A DNA stretch of 37,087 nt from Thiopseudomonas sp964394445 (GTDB lineage: Bacteria > Pseudomonadota > Gammaproteobacteria > Pseudomonadales > Pseudomonadaceae), in the NCBI GenBank assembly GCA_964394445.1, contig CAYMXO010000013.1, forward strand, positions 1 through 37,087, read 5' to 3'. The notes below the pieces were generated by a model. That model was given only the letters and a program-made list of their open reading frames with translations. It searched no databases and had not been told where the DNA came from. Each line of letters opens with the position of its first letter. Position 1 is the stretch's first letter. Shown here in pieces: positions 1 to 7,947 of this stretch. The translations under genes were made by a program, and so were the position numbers.

Positions 1-282
1 TACGGCTTCAGCAACCTGCTGGCCCACTTCGTCAAGGAAGTCGAAGCCAATGTGCTGATGCGCGGACTGCGCGCGGTATCGGATTTCGAGTACGAATTCC
101 AGCTGGCCAACATGAACCGCAAGCTGGCACCCGATGTGGAAAGCCTGTTTCTGACGCCCTGCGAGCAGTATTCCTTCATTTCCTCAACCCTGGTGCGTGA
201 AATTGCCGCTCTTGATGGCGATATTTCGCAATTCGTGCATCCTGTAGTGGCAAAGGCTCTGGAAGAACGCTTCAGGCGCTGA
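1..282 (+). CDS. coaD: Phosphopantetheine adenylyltransferase, C-terminal part (truncated by window edge)
   Basis: Reading frame 1 is open from the first base, so the gene starts upstream of the window; 93 C-terminal residues are present. CoaD transfers AMP from ATP to 4'-phosphopantetheine, the penultimate step of coenzyme A synthesis, in the cytoplasm. The segment RGLRAVSDFEYEFQLANMNR and the following PDVESLFLTP and FISSTLVRE blocks are the conserved CoaD pattern: the nucleotide-binding RG-R-x-SDFEYE motif and the ISST loop that contacts ATP. The end, HPVVAKALEERF, is typical of the family. The next gene is a YfhL-type ferredoxin 70 bp downstream, the coaD-fdx order seen in Pseudomonas. 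Nothing is odd apart from the truncation by the window. Confidence 0.95.
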   Translation, partial: YGFSNLLAHFVKEVEANVLMRGLRAVSDFEYEFQLANMNRKLAPDVESLFLTPCEQYSFISSTLVREIAALDGDISQFVHPVVAKALEERFRR

Positions 283-352
283 GCCGGAATACGGCCGGCC
301 CGGCACCGGCATACTCCCCTCTGTGTAACCCAATTACGAAGGAGCCAACCTC

Positions 353-604
353 ATGGCCTTGATAATCACCGACGACTGCATCAACTGCGATGTATGCGAG
401 CCCGAATGCCCCAACAGCGCAATTTCCCAGGGTGAGGAAATTTACGAAATCGACCCCAACCTGTGTACAGAGTGCGTGGGGCACTATGACGAACCCCAGT
501 GCCAGCAGGTATGTCCGGTTGACTGCATTCCGCTTGACCCCAACCACCAGGAAACCCGGGAAGAGCTGATGGAAAAATACAAGATCATTACCGGCCAGGC
601 ATAA
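353..604 (+). CDS. YfhL-type 2[4Fe-4S] ferredoxin
   Basis: An 83-residue soluble, acidic electron carrier. The N-terminal half carries C-x2-C-x2-C-x3-C-P (DDCINCDVCEPECP). The second half carries CTEC, then an eight-residue insert (VGHYDEPQ) before CQQVCP and a further C. That insert and the C-terminal extension are typical of Allochromatium-type (Alvin) ferredoxins, including E. coli YfhL and Pseudomonas FdxA, which have two low-potential [4Fe-4S] clusters. The start is set by a clear ribosome site, gaaggag, a few bases upstream of the ATG. It lies just downstream of coaD in the same direction and could be co-transcribed. The redox partner cannot be told from sequence. Confidence 0.93.
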   Translation: MALIITDDCINCDVCEPECPNSAISQGEEIYEIDPNLCTECVGHYDEPQCQQVCPVDCIPLDPNHQETREELMEKYKIITGQA

Positions 605-667
605 TCACGCGCCATCCGCGGCTGCAATCAGCCAACGCAGCAAATATCACTGCCAACCGCTCAGCCG

Positions 668-2524
668 TTACAAATCGATCAGCGGAAACTCGTCCTCACC
701 TGTTCCCAGGCTGCGAACCTCCCGCAACAGCTCCCCGTCATCCAGCGCACCCAGCTGCAACACGTTGCGCAGGCTCTGGGTAATACGGCTGACATAGCCC
801 AGGTCATTCATCAGCGAGCTGGCTTGCAGGTTGTCCAGTTTCTGCTTGCGTACCTCGGCAAAGATACGATTGCGAAAATCCGCATCAAACTTTGCAGCCT
901 GCGCATCAAGCCACTCCAGCCGGCTGCGCCAGACATCCACGGGAACATCCAGCCCGCCGACTTCACGCACCTGCCGCAGAATCCAGAGCAGGTGACGGCG
1001 CAAGTCCAGATAGTGATTGTGTACCAGCGAGCGGTCATCACGCAGGTAGTGGCCCAGGTTTTTCTGCAGGTGCTTGGCATCCTTGACCGCATCCACAAGC
1101 TGTAAAGCGGCAACCCGCGCAGTCATCCAGCCGCGCTGCTGGTTCTCGTCCATTTCCTGGTTGAACCTGCTGATAAATCCGAGCAGATCCGAATAGACAC
1201 CTTTGATGTGTAACTGGTACAGGGCCTCGGCATCCAGCATCGCCGTGTCGCCTGGCAAAGCATTCAGTTGCGCCTCGTTGACACGGATGCTGCTCAACTG
1301 TTCAACCGGCTGATACAGTGCGTGGCAGATGACCTCAAGGCTCAGCCGGCCAAGGTGTTGCAGCTCCTGCGCAACCGCCCGCAACGCAGTATCCGTTGCC
1401 GTCAGCGCGGCATCGGTCAGATAACGTGCGTGGGTAACCGGCTCACGTATACGCATGGCAGAAGGCGTGCTGGAGGCGCTGATCAGCACCTCGGGCTCAT
1501 CCCGGTGTGGCAACAAACGCTGCATCCAGAGCGCCAGTTGCGACTGCAGCGGCCAGAGCACCATCACACCCAGAATATTGAACAGGGTCTGAAACAATGC
1601 CAGCTGTAGCAAGCTGTTGTCTGCGGCACCAAACTGCCCCATCACCGTTTGCACCAGCCACAACAGCGGATGCAAAAAAACAAAGGTCAGTACACCGCTG
1701 ACCAGGTTGAACAATGTGTGAACCAGCGCCAGACGCTGGCCACTGCGGTTACCACCGAGCCAGCCCATTACGGCAACATTGACGCTGCTGCCAACACTGC
1801 CACCAATAGCCATGGCCATCGCCTGCCAGAGCTCCAGCTGGCCCGCAGCCAGAGCAGCCAGAATCAGCATCAGGGTGGCATGACTGGACATCAGCATGGC
1901 AGTCAGTGCCATACCACCGAGCACCAGCATCAACTGCCCACCGACTCCCGGCGCCAGCTGCTCCCCCAACGCCCAGCCATTGCCGAAGTCGGCAAAGCCG
2001 CTTTTCATCTGTTCGATACCCAGAAAGATGAAGGCTATGCCCAGAATGATCCGGCCAATTGCCGCGCCCTTGCTGCCGGCAAAACGGGCCAGCACGCCAA
2101 ACACCAAAAGCGGCATCGCCAGCGGGCTCAGGCTGATATTTTGTCCGGCCATTGCCAACAGCCACATGCCACCACTGGTCCCCAGGTTGACACCGATAAT
2201 CACGGCAATGCCGCCGGCAAGCTGGATCATCCCGGTACTGATGAAGGCGATGGTCAACATCGACATCAGTGTGGTGGATTGCAGGATCATGGTGCCGCCA
2301 ACACCAAAAAGAAAGCTTTTTACACGAGTGGCGGTACTGCGCTCCAGCCATTGTTCCAGGCGGCTGCCAGCCAGCTGCTTGAGACCCTCTTCCAGACACT
2401 GCATACCAAACAGGAACAGCGCCACACCGGATGCCAGACGCAGCCAGGCATCGCTATACCAGAAGCTCAAGGACAGTATGCATACTGCCAGAACGGGCAA
2501 CAAGAAACGCCGGGGACTGGACAT
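668..2524 (-). CDS. Na/Pi cotransporter family protein with PhoU-like C-terminal domain
   Basis: A 618-residue inner-membrane protein. Roughly residues 1-330 are hydrophobic, with about eight to ten predicted membrane segments containing two related repeats. The first repeat has the LQSTT motif (about residue 80) and the second the matching SSHATL motif (about 210); such QSS/QST pairs mark the PF02690 Na/Pi cotransporter family. The remainder is hydrophilic and helical, matching the PhoU-like domain that follows the transporter in many bacterial members. By family it is expected to move phosphate with sodium; direction and substrate are inference. The start at MSSPRRFLLP gives a normal family length, although the ribosome site is weak. 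It converges on the ferredoxin gene. Confidence 0.85.
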   Translation of the reverse strand: MSSPRRFLLPVLAVCILSLSFWYSDAWLRLASGVALFLFGMQCLEEGLKQLAGSRLEQWLERSTATRVKSFLFGVGGTMILQSTTLMSMLTIAFISTGMIQLAGGIAVIIGVNLGTSGGMWLLAMAGQNISLSPLAMPLLVFGVLARFAGSKGAAIGRIILGIAFIFLGIEQMKSGFADFGNGWALGEQLAPGVGGQLMLVLGGMALTAMLMSSHATLMLILAALAAGQLELWQAMAMAIGGSVGSSVNVAVMGWLGGNRSGQRLALVHTLFNLVSGVLTFVFLHPLLWLVQTVMGQFGAADNSLLQLALFQTLFNILGVMVLWPLQSQLALWMQRLLPHRDEPEVLISASSTPSAMRIREPVTHARYLTDAALTATDTALRAVAQELQHLGRLSLEVICHALYQPVEQLSSIRVNEAQLNALPGDTAMLDAEALYQLHIKGVYSDLLGFISRFNQEMDENQQRGWMTARVAALQLVDAVKDAKHLQKNLGHYLRDDRSLVHNHYLDLRRHLLWILRQVREVGGLDVPVDVWRSRLEWLDAQAAKFDADFRNRIFAEVRKQKLDNLQASSLMNDLGYVSRITQSLRNVLQLGALDDGELLREVRSLGTGEDEFPLIDL

Positions 2525-2610
2525 GTCTTACACCCACAACAGATAAATCAAGAATATTGTTGCGGCTGCATGCTCGAGCCGGCCAACATTGCGAGTGTAG
2601 CAGATCAGGC

Positions 2611-2651
2611 CAAAAAAAAGCCGGCCTGCTTCCCGCGAAGCAGACCGGCCG
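2611..2651 (-). terminator. Rho-independent terminator of the 2675-3004 gene
   Basis: On the minus strand a 13-bp stem with one mismatch (GCCGGTCTGCTTC / GAAGCAGGCCGGC) and a 4-base loop is followed by eight T residues. It lies just downstream of the stop codon of the small membrane-protein gene and upstream of the Na/Pi transporter gene, so it separates the two. Confidence 0.88.
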
Positions 2652-2674
2652 GTCATTCCTGTGCTATATCCTTA

Positions 2675-3004
2675 TTAGTCCTCGGCGTTGCCGTAGCCGG
2701 GTTTGCTGCAACCCAGGCAGCGCACAAAGGTTGCCTCGCCCGGCTCAACCACCAGAGCCTTGCCAGCTTTACCAACACTTCCGCTAGCCAGGGTAAAGGG
2801 CAACGTCAGAACAAACACTCCGGTACCGATCACGGTTGCAGCCAACAGCAACGGACGGGCAATAACCGCATCCGCCACCATTGCATAGGCGGCCGGAGTT
2901 TCCTCATCGTGGTATGGGTCAGCGCCGGAACCTGCTACCGCCGGTATGCCGGTTACTGCCAGGGCCAAGGCTAGCGAAGCGGCCGTCACTCGAAAAAAGT
3001 TCAT
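2675..3004 (-). CDS. Small exported or membrane protein of unknown function
   Basis: A 109-residue protein. The start at MNFFRVTAASLALALAV is preferred over an upstream ATG because it begins directly with a signal peptide (cleavage likely after VAG, about residue 25) and has a GAGGG sequence upstream. A short acidic stretch (DPYHDEE) follows, then one long hydrophobic segment (about residues 48-72) and a soluble tail ending in a C-x2-C pair (RCLGCSKPGYG). Similar small proteins occur in pseudomonads, sometimes mislabelled as transporters; no function is known to me. It has its own strong terminator and is co-oriented with mutM 100 bp upstream. The vicinal cysteines could bind metal or be redox active, which is speculation. 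Confidence 0.7.
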   Translation of the reverse strand: MNFFRVTAASLALALAVTGIPAVAGSGADPYHDEETPAAYAMVADAVIARPLLLAATVIGTGVFVLTLPFTLASGSVGKAGKALVVEPGEATFVRCLGCSKPGYGNAED

Positions 3005-3105
3005 TATGCAATCCCTCTGCTGGTGCAAACGAAGATGGCTACAATATATACACAAGATGCGAAAATGTCAGTGCTGCAATGGAGAGAACCCCAACCGGTT
3101 CACAA

Positions 3106-3918
3106 TCACGACTGGCAGTTGCCACAAAACACGCTGGCACGCTGCCCAAGCCGGGTCTCGCGCAGTTCACGTCCACATTTCAGGCAGGGCTGGCCACCAC
3201 GTCCATAAACAAACAATTGCTGCTGGAAATAGCCAAGCTTGCCGTCACCACCAACAAAATCCTTCAACGTGGTGCCGCCCTGCTCGATGGCGCGGGCCAG
3301 CACCTGCTTGATCTCGTCTACCAGCACCGCATAGCGCTTTTTACTGACGCTGCCTGCCTCGCGGCGCGGGTCGATACCGGCAGCAAACAGCGCTTCGCTG
3401 GCATAGATGTTGCCGACACCCACCACTACGGCGTTATCCATGATGAAGGGCTTGATGGCTGTTTTGCGGCCTTTGGCCTTGCTGTACAGGTCGTCCACGT
3501 TGAAGGCATCGCTGAGCGGCTCGGGGCCAAGACTGGCCAGCAGCTTGTGCTCGAGTGGCGCATGGCTCCAGAGCATGGCACCAAAGCGGCGCGGGTCGGT
3601 GTAGCGCAGCGCTTGACCGCTGGCCAGTTCAATATCCACATGATCATGCTTGCCCGGCGGTGTATCCCGCTCCACCAGACGCAGGCTGCCGGACATGCCC
3701 AGATGGCAGATCAGGGTGCCGGCGTCGGCACCGATCAGCAGGTACTTGGCACGACGCTCCACCTTGCGGATATGTTGACCGGACAGACGTACATCCAGGT
3801 CTTCCGGCACCGGCCAGCGCAGGCTGCCGTTGCGCACTACCACCCGCTCTACCTGCTGGTCCAGCAGGTAGGGCTCGATACCGCGGCGGGTCGTTTCAAC
3901 TTCGGGCAACTCGGGCAT
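3106..3918 (-). CDS. mutM: Formamidopyrimidine-DNA glycosylase
   Basis: A 270-residue base-excision-repair enzyme that removes 8-oxoguanine and formamidopyrimidines and nicks the abasic site. The start MPELPEVETTRRGI supplies the catalytic N-terminal proline (Pro2) and Glu3. The helix-two-turn-helix region near GVGNIYASEALF and the C-terminal zinc finger (CLKCG, then about 16 residues, then CGNC) are intact. Length matches the family (about 270). It lies 8 bp downstream of the FAH-family gene on the same strand, so the two are probably one transcript. The coaD-fdx-mutM neighbourhood is typical of Pseudomonas. Confidence 0.97.
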   Translation of the reverse strand: MPELPEVETTRRGIEPYLLDQQVERVVVRNGSLRWPVPEDLDVRLSGQHIRKVERRAKYLLIGADAGTLICHLGMSGSLRLVERDTPPGKHDHVDIELASGQALRYTDPRRFGAMLWSHAPLEHKLLASLGPEPLSDAFNVDDLYSKAKGRKTAIKPFIMDNAVVVGVGNIYASEALFAAGIDPRREAGSVSKKRYAVLVDEIKQVLARAIEQGGTTLKDFVGGDGKLGYFQQQLFVYGRGGQPCLKCGRELRETRLGQRASVFCGNCQS

Positions 3919-3926
3919 ATCGGTAC

Positions 3927-4595
3927 TCAGCGCACAAAGGTTGCGAAGCTGTACTTCTGGCCCGGCAGCTCCATCTGGATCTGGTCGCCGGACTTGAGCG
4001 GGCCGACCCCGGCCGGCGTGCCAGTCAGTACTACATCACCCGGCTGCAGGCTGAACATCTGCGCCATGTGCTGGATCAGCGGCACCACCGGATTGAGCAT
4101 TTCACTGCTGTTGCCCTGTTGGCGCAGCTCGCCGTTGACGGTCAGGCGCACCTCGATGTCGTTGGTATCAGCCACCGCATCACTGACAATAAATGGAGCA
4201 ATTACACAGGCACCGTCAAAGCTTTTGGCTACTTCCCAGGGCCAGCCTTTTTTCTTCAGTTCATCCTGCACATCACGCAAGGTCAGATCCAGAGCCGGCG
4301 CATAACCAGAAATGGCATCCAGCACTTCTTCCTCGTTAGGACGCCTGGACAGCGGCTTGCCGATCAGCACGGCGATTTCGATTTCAAAGTGTACCGCGCC
4401 GCGGTCCTGCGGAATATTGAAGCCATTGACCGGACACACCACCGAACTGCCCGGTTTGATGAACAGCAACGGCTCGTCCGGGACCGGGTTGTTCAGCTCC
4501 TTGGCATGTTCCGCGTAGTTACGGCCCACACAAACCACCTTGCCCATGGGGTAGTGAATGGTGGTGCCGTCCTGGTATTGATGTTGATAGCTCAT
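3927..4595 (-). CDS. Fumarylacetoacetate hydrolase (FAH) family protein, acylpyruvase-like
   Basis: A 222-residue protein of the short FAH family (bacterial YcgM, eukaryotic FAHD1). Visible family blocks are KVVCVGRNYAEHAKEL near the N-terminus, LLFIKPGSSVV, then HFEIEIAVLIGK with the metal-binding H-x-E-x-E pattern, and VLTGTPAGVGPL near the end. Relatives hydrolyse acylpyruvates or decarboxylate oxaloacetate with a Mg2+ ion in the cytoplasm; which reaction applies here cannot be told. It probably forms a transcript with mutM. Its upstream side is the palindromic repeat and the assembly gap, so its promoter region may be incompletely represented. Confidence 0.9.
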   Translation of the reverse strand: MSYQHQYQDGTTIHYPMGKVVCVGRNYAEHAKELNNPVPDEPLLFIKPGSSVVCPVNGFNIPQDRGAVHFEIEIAVLIGKPLSRRPNEEEVLDAISGYAPALDLTLRDVQDELKKKGWPWEVAKSFDGACVIAPFIVSDAVADTNDIEVRLTVNGELRQQGNSSEMLNPVVPLIQHMAQMFSLQPGDVVLTGTPAGVGPLKSGDQIQMELPGQKYSFATFVR

Positions 4596-4623
4596 TGTTT
4601 CTTTCTCTGTTGTTATAGGTAAT

Positions 4624-4678
4624 GTTTTTCAGGGCGGTGTGGGCGGGCTGGTTTGGAACTGTGCTGCGGCTACGCAGT
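4624..4678. repeat. 55-bp partial copy of palindromic element, left side of the gap
   Basis: These 55 bases are identical to 4779-4833 and end exactly where the N run begins. They represent the left arm of the palindromic element. The duplication is more likely an assembly overlap than a true tandem copy (see findings). Confidence 0.85.
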
Positions 4679-4778
4679 NNNNNNNNNNNNNNNNNNNNNN
4701 NNNNNNNNNNNNNNNNNNNNNNNNNNNNNNNNNNNNNNNNNNNNNNNNNNNNNNNNNNNNNNNNNNNNNNNNNNNNNN
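4679..4778. other. Assembly gap of exactly 100 N
   Basis: The round number 100 is a common scaffolding placeholder, so the true distance is unknown and could be zero or negative. Confidence 0.98.
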
Positions 4779-4909
4779 GTTTTTCAGGGCGGTGTGGGCG
4801 GGCTGGTTTGGAACTGTGCTGCGGCTACGCAGTTGTGCCGAAACTTGTTTCGGCGCGGCTGCGTAGCCGCAGCATGGAGCACGACCCGCCCGGCCACACC
4901 GCACTGTAA
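4779..4909. repeat. Palindromic repeat element of about 130 bp (REP/MITE-like)
   Basis: The element folds on itself at several levels. A perfect 15-bp inverted repeat lies at 4818-4832 and 4859-4873 (gctgcggctacgcag and its complement). An inner 8-bp stem lies at 4837-4844 and 4847-4854. The outer ends, ttttcagggcggtgtgg and the complement of ccacaccgcactgtaaa, pair with about three mismatches. No coding capacity is seen. The structure resembles mobile non-coding palindromic elements found between genes. Its presence at a contig break suggests further copies elsewhere in the genome. Confidence 0.75.
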
Positions 4910-4918
4910 ACCCCCAAC

Positions 4919-6313
4919 TTAAACAGGAAAAACCTTCCCGGGGTTCATGATACCGTTGGGATCAAATACAGCTTTCACGGCCTTCATGATGGCTATCTCT
5001 TCGGCGCTGCGGCTGTAATGCAGATAATCGCGCTTGGTCATACCCACACCATGCTCGGCGGAGATCGAGCCATTGTATTTTTGCACTGTCTCGAACACCC
5101 ACTGGTTGACCGTAGCGCACTTGGCAAAGAACTCGTCCTTGTCCATATCCTCGGGCTTGAGGATATTCAGGTGCAGGTTGCCGTCGCCAATGTGGCCAAA
5201 CCAGACAACCTCAAAGTCCGGGTAGTTTTTTTCAACAATTTCGTCGATATCACGCAAAAATGCCGGAACCTTGCTGATCGTTACTGAAATATCATTCTTG
5301 TAAGGCGTCCAGTGGGCAATGGTCTCGGAGATGTACTCGCGCAGCTTCCACAGATTTTCCAGCTGCTGCTCGCTCTGGCTCATCACACCATCCAGCACCC
5401 AGCCTTGTTCCATACAGTGTTCGAACACCGCCAGCGCCTGCTCCATCACCTCCTCACTGACCGCTTCAAACTCCAGCAGGGCATAGAACGGGCACTCTGT
5501 GTCAAAGGCCGGTGGCACATCGCCACGCGCCAGCACCTTGGCCAGTGCCTTGTCGGAAAAAAACTCGAATGCGGTCAGATCCAGCTCTTTCTGGAAGGCA
5601 TGCAGCACCGGCATGATGGAGTCAAAATCCGGAGTGCCCAGCACCAGCGCGGTGAGGTTGTTGGGTTTGCGGGTCAGACGCATGGTGGCCTCGACCACAA
5701 AACCAAGGGTGCCTTCGGCACCGATGAACAGCTGACGCAGGTCGTAGCCGGTCGCATTCTTGATCAGGTCGCGGTTCAGCTCCAGCAGTTCGCCGCTGCC
5801 GGTCACCACTTTCAGGCCGAGCACCCAGTCGCGGGTCATCCCGTAGCGAATGACCTTGATACCGCCGGCATTGGTGCCGATATTGCCGCCAATCTGGCTA
5901 GAACCGGCTGATGCAAAATCCACCGGATAATACAGATCGTGCTCCTCGGCAAAATCCTGTAGCTGCTGGGTCACCACGCCTGGCTGACAGACGGCGGTGC
6001 GATCGTATTCGTTGAAATCCAGAATGCGGTTCATGTAGTCAAACGACACCACGACCTCGCCGTTGGCGGCCACGGCTGCCGCCGACAGGCCGGTGCGGCC
6101 ACCCGAAGGCACCAGCGCCACCTTGCGCTCGTTGGCCCAGCGCACGATCGCCTGCACCTGCCCGATGCTGCGCGGGAAGGCAATGGCCACAGGTGCCGGG
6201 GCAAAATGTTTGGTCCAGTCAATCCCGTGACTGGCAAGGCTGTCGGCATCGGTCAGGACCTTGCCTTCATCCAGCAGGGCTTTCAGTTCATCAATCAGGG
6301 CGCTGTCGCTCAT
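4919..6313 (-). CDS. FAD-binding oxidase, probable D-2-hydroxyglutarate dehydrogenase
   Basis: A 464-residue flavoprotein of the GlcD/D2HGDH group (FAD-binding PF01565 followed by the FAD-oxidase C-terminal domain PF02913). The FAD domain shows ALVPSGGRTGLSAAAV (about residues 66-81) and GGNIGTNAGG (about 143-152). The C-terminal part has WFGHIGDGNLHLN, with the metal-binding histidines, and ISAEHGVGMTKRDYL near the end. It is divergent from serA. In Pseudomonas stutzeri the neighbour of serA with this architecture oxidises the D-2-hydroxyglutarate that SerA makes from 2-oxoglutarate, passing electrons to ETF, which pulls serine synthesis forward. Assignment to D-2-hydroxyglutarate rather than D-lactate rests on this context and on family resemblance. 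Confidence 0.85.
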   Translation of the reverse strand: MSDSALIDELKALLDEGKVLTDADSLASHGIDWTKHFAPAPVAIAFPRSIGQVQAIVRWANERKVALVPSGGRTGLSAAAVAANGEVVVSFDYMNRILDFNEYDRTAVCQPGVVTQQLQDFAEEHDLYYPVDFASAGSSQIGGNIGTNAGGIKVIRYGMTRDWVLGLKVVTGSGELLELNRDLIKNATGYDLRQLFIGAEGTLGFVVEATMRLTRKPNNLTALVLGTPDFDSIMPVLHAFQKELDLTAFEFFSDKALAKVLARGDVPPAFDTECPFYALLEFEAVSEEVMEQALAVFEHCMEQGWVLDGVMSQSEQQLENLWKLREYISETIAHWTPYKNDISVTISKVPAFLRDIDEIVEKNYPDFEVVWFGHIGDGNLHLNILKPEDMDKDEFFAKCATVNQWVFETVQKYNGSISAEHGVGMTKRDYLHYSRSAEEIAIMKAVKAVFDPNGIMNPGKVFPV

Positions 6314-6624
6314 CGGGTCTCTCTCACATCGTTCAACACCATCCTGAAAAGTCTTCAGCTCACAGGACTGGCTATTTTTTGGTGCGCTTATGGTAGCATG
6401 GACGCCCTGTTAATCGTGCACTCTCACGATTGGTGGAGCCGTCCTGGAGCAGCCAGCCCGACAACCGCATTTCCTGCCGGTACCGGACTCTCCCGGACCA
6501 TTACTGACAACCGCTGTGAAAAGCGATAAAACACCGTTAAATTGTCGAGACACCCGCCCGGCCCTCGCATCCTTGTTTTATCCCGTCCCTTGAGCAGCGT
6601 TCGCTGAGGACACAGGTTTCAATC
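6314..6624. promoter_or_regulatory. Divergent intergenic region between the D-2-hydroxyglutarate dehydrogenase gene and serA
   Basis: These 311 bp must hold both divergent promoters and leave a long serA leader. A small inverted repeat, atcgtg/cacgat, lies at 6413-6418 and 6425-6430. I see no convincing -35/-10 pair with proper spacing and no coding frame that looks real. The serA ribosome site is weak (aggacacagg some bases before the ATG). Confidence 0.5.
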
Positions 6625-7860
6625 ATGAGCAAAACATCGCTTGATAAAAGCAAAATCCGCTTTCTGCTGCTGGAAGGCGTTCACCAGAATGCCATCGACA
6701 TCCTGAATGCAGCCGGATATTCCAACATCGAGTACATCACTGGTGCACTGCCGGAAGATGAACTCAAGGCAAAGATTGCCGACGCCCACTTTGTTGGCAT
6801 CCGCTCGCGCACCCAGCTGACCGAAGACGTCTTTGCCTGCGCCAAGAAGCTGGTTGCCGTTGGCTGCTTCTGCATCGGTACCAACCAGGTCGACCTGAAC
6901 GCGGCCCGCGAGCGCGGTATTGCCGTATTCAACGCGCCCTACTCCAACACCCGTTCGGTAGCTGAACTGGCCCTGGGCCAGGCCATCATGCTGATGCGCG
7001 GCATTCCACAGAAAAATGCGGCTTGCCACCGTGGCGGCTGGGACAAGAGCGCCACCGGTTCTTACGAGGTACGTGGCAAAAAGCTGGGCATCATTGGTTA
7101 CGGTTCCATTGGTACCCAGTTGTCAGTATTGGCTGAAGCGCTGGGCATGCAGGTGTTTTACTATGATGTGGTGACCAAGCTGCCACTGGGTAACGCCACC
7201 CAGGTGTCCACGCTGAACGAACTGCTGGCCATGTCCGATATCGTTTCCCTGCACGTTCCCCAGTTGCCATCCACCCAGTGGATGATCGGCGAAAAAGAAA
7301 TTCGCAACATGAAAAAAGGTGCCATACTGATGAATGCCGCCCGTGGCACCGTAGTGGTCATCGAGGCCCTGGCCGAAGCAATCAAGGATGGACATCTGGC
7401 CGGTGCCGCCATCGACGTGTTTCCGGTCGAGCCACGTGGCAACGCAGAAGAGTTTGTCAGCCCCTTGCGTGGCCTGGATAATGTCATCCTGACCCCGCAC
7501 ATTGGCGGCTCCACCCAGGAAGCCCAGGCCAATATCGGTCTGGAAGTTGCCGAAAAACTGGTCAAGTATAGCGACAACGGCACCTCGGTTTCCTCGGTCA
7601 ACTTCCCTGAAGTGGCCCTGCCATCCCACCCGGGCAAACACCGCATCCTGCATATTCACAAGAATATCCCGGGTGTCATGAGCGCCATCAACAAGGTCTT
7701 TGCCGACAACAATATCAACGTGTCCGCACAATTTCTGCAAACGGACGACAGCGTTGGTTATGTGGTGATCGACATTGATGCCAACAGCTCTGACCTGGCC
7801 CTGAGCAAACTGCAAGAAGTGGAAGGCACCATGCGTTGTCGCGTGCTGTATTCCGCCTGA
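6625..7860 (+). CDS. serA: D-3-phosphoglycerate dehydrogenase
   Basis: A 411-residue cytoplasmic enzyme that oxidises 3-phosphoglycerate with NAD+, the first step of serine synthesis. It contains the NAD-binding motif GIIGYGSIG (about residue 155), catalytic Arg in NAARGTVV (about 240), Glu in the VFPVEP block and His in TPHIGGST (about 292). A C-terminal ACT domain begins near HRILHIHKNIPGVM (about 338) and normally gives feedback inhibition by serine. Length matches the E. coli-type enzyme (about 410), which can also reduce 2-oxoglutarate to D-2-hydroxyglutarate; that fits the divergent neighbouring dehydrogenase. A terminator follows 15 bp after the stop. Confidence 0.97.
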   Translation: MSKTSLDKSKIRFLLLEGVHQNAIDILNAAGYSNIEYITGALPEDELKAKIADAHFVGIRSRTQLTEDVFACAKKLVAVGCFCIGTNQVDLNAARERGIAVFNAPYSNTRSVAELALGQAIMLMRGIPQKNAACHRGGWDKSATGSYEVRGKKLGIIGYGSIGTQLSVLAEALGMQVFYYDVVTKLPLGNATQVSTLNELLAMSDIVSLHVPQLPSTQWMIGEKEIRNMKKGAILMNAARGTVVVIEALAEAIKDGHLAGAAIDVFPVEPRGNAEEFVSPLRGLDNVILTPHIGGSTQEAQANIGLEVAEKLVKYSDNGTSVSSVNFPEVALPSHPGKHRILHIHKNIPGVMSAINKVFADNNINVSAQFLQTDDSVGYVVIDIDANSSDLALSKLQEVEGTMRCRVLYSA

Positions 7861-7874
7861 TCTGCGGATAGCGT

Positions 7875-7914
7875 ATAAAACGGCGGGGCCCTGCAAGGGG
7901 TTCCGCCGTTTTAT
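7875..7914. terminator. Bidirectional terminator between serA and the alpha/beta hydrolase gene
   Basis: A perfect 12-bp inverted repeat, ataaaacggcgg / ccgccgttttat, encloses a 16-base loop that can pair further (cccttgc/gcaaggg-like). The A run on one side and the T run on the other let it terminate serA and the converging hydrolase gene. Confidence 0.88.
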
Positions 7915-7947
7915 ATTCATCACCCGCGCAGCGGCACGTGCCGCTGG

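Larger units (their letters stand above)
4596..4918. other. Intergenic region (323 bp) holding the repeat and the assembly gap
   Basis: No gene is present here. The region holds a short leader of the FAH-family gene (4596-4623), a 55-bp repeat copy (4624-4678), 100 N (4679-4778) and the full palindromic element (4779-4909). Reading frames crossing it run through the Ns and are meaningless. Confidence 0.9.

Noticed and set aside
1649..2974. 441-residue open frame opposite the Na/Pi transporter gene
   Set aside because: Antisense shadow: His/Gln-rich low-quality composition, no family features, and it crosses two genes and a terminator.
2881..4305. 474-residue open frame opposite mutM and the FAH-family gene
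   Set aside because: Antisense frame in G+C-rich DNA; both genes on the other strand are unmistakable.
4622..4922. Several open frames running through the N gap
   Set aside because: They contain unknown residues and arise from the palindrome and the gap, not from genes.
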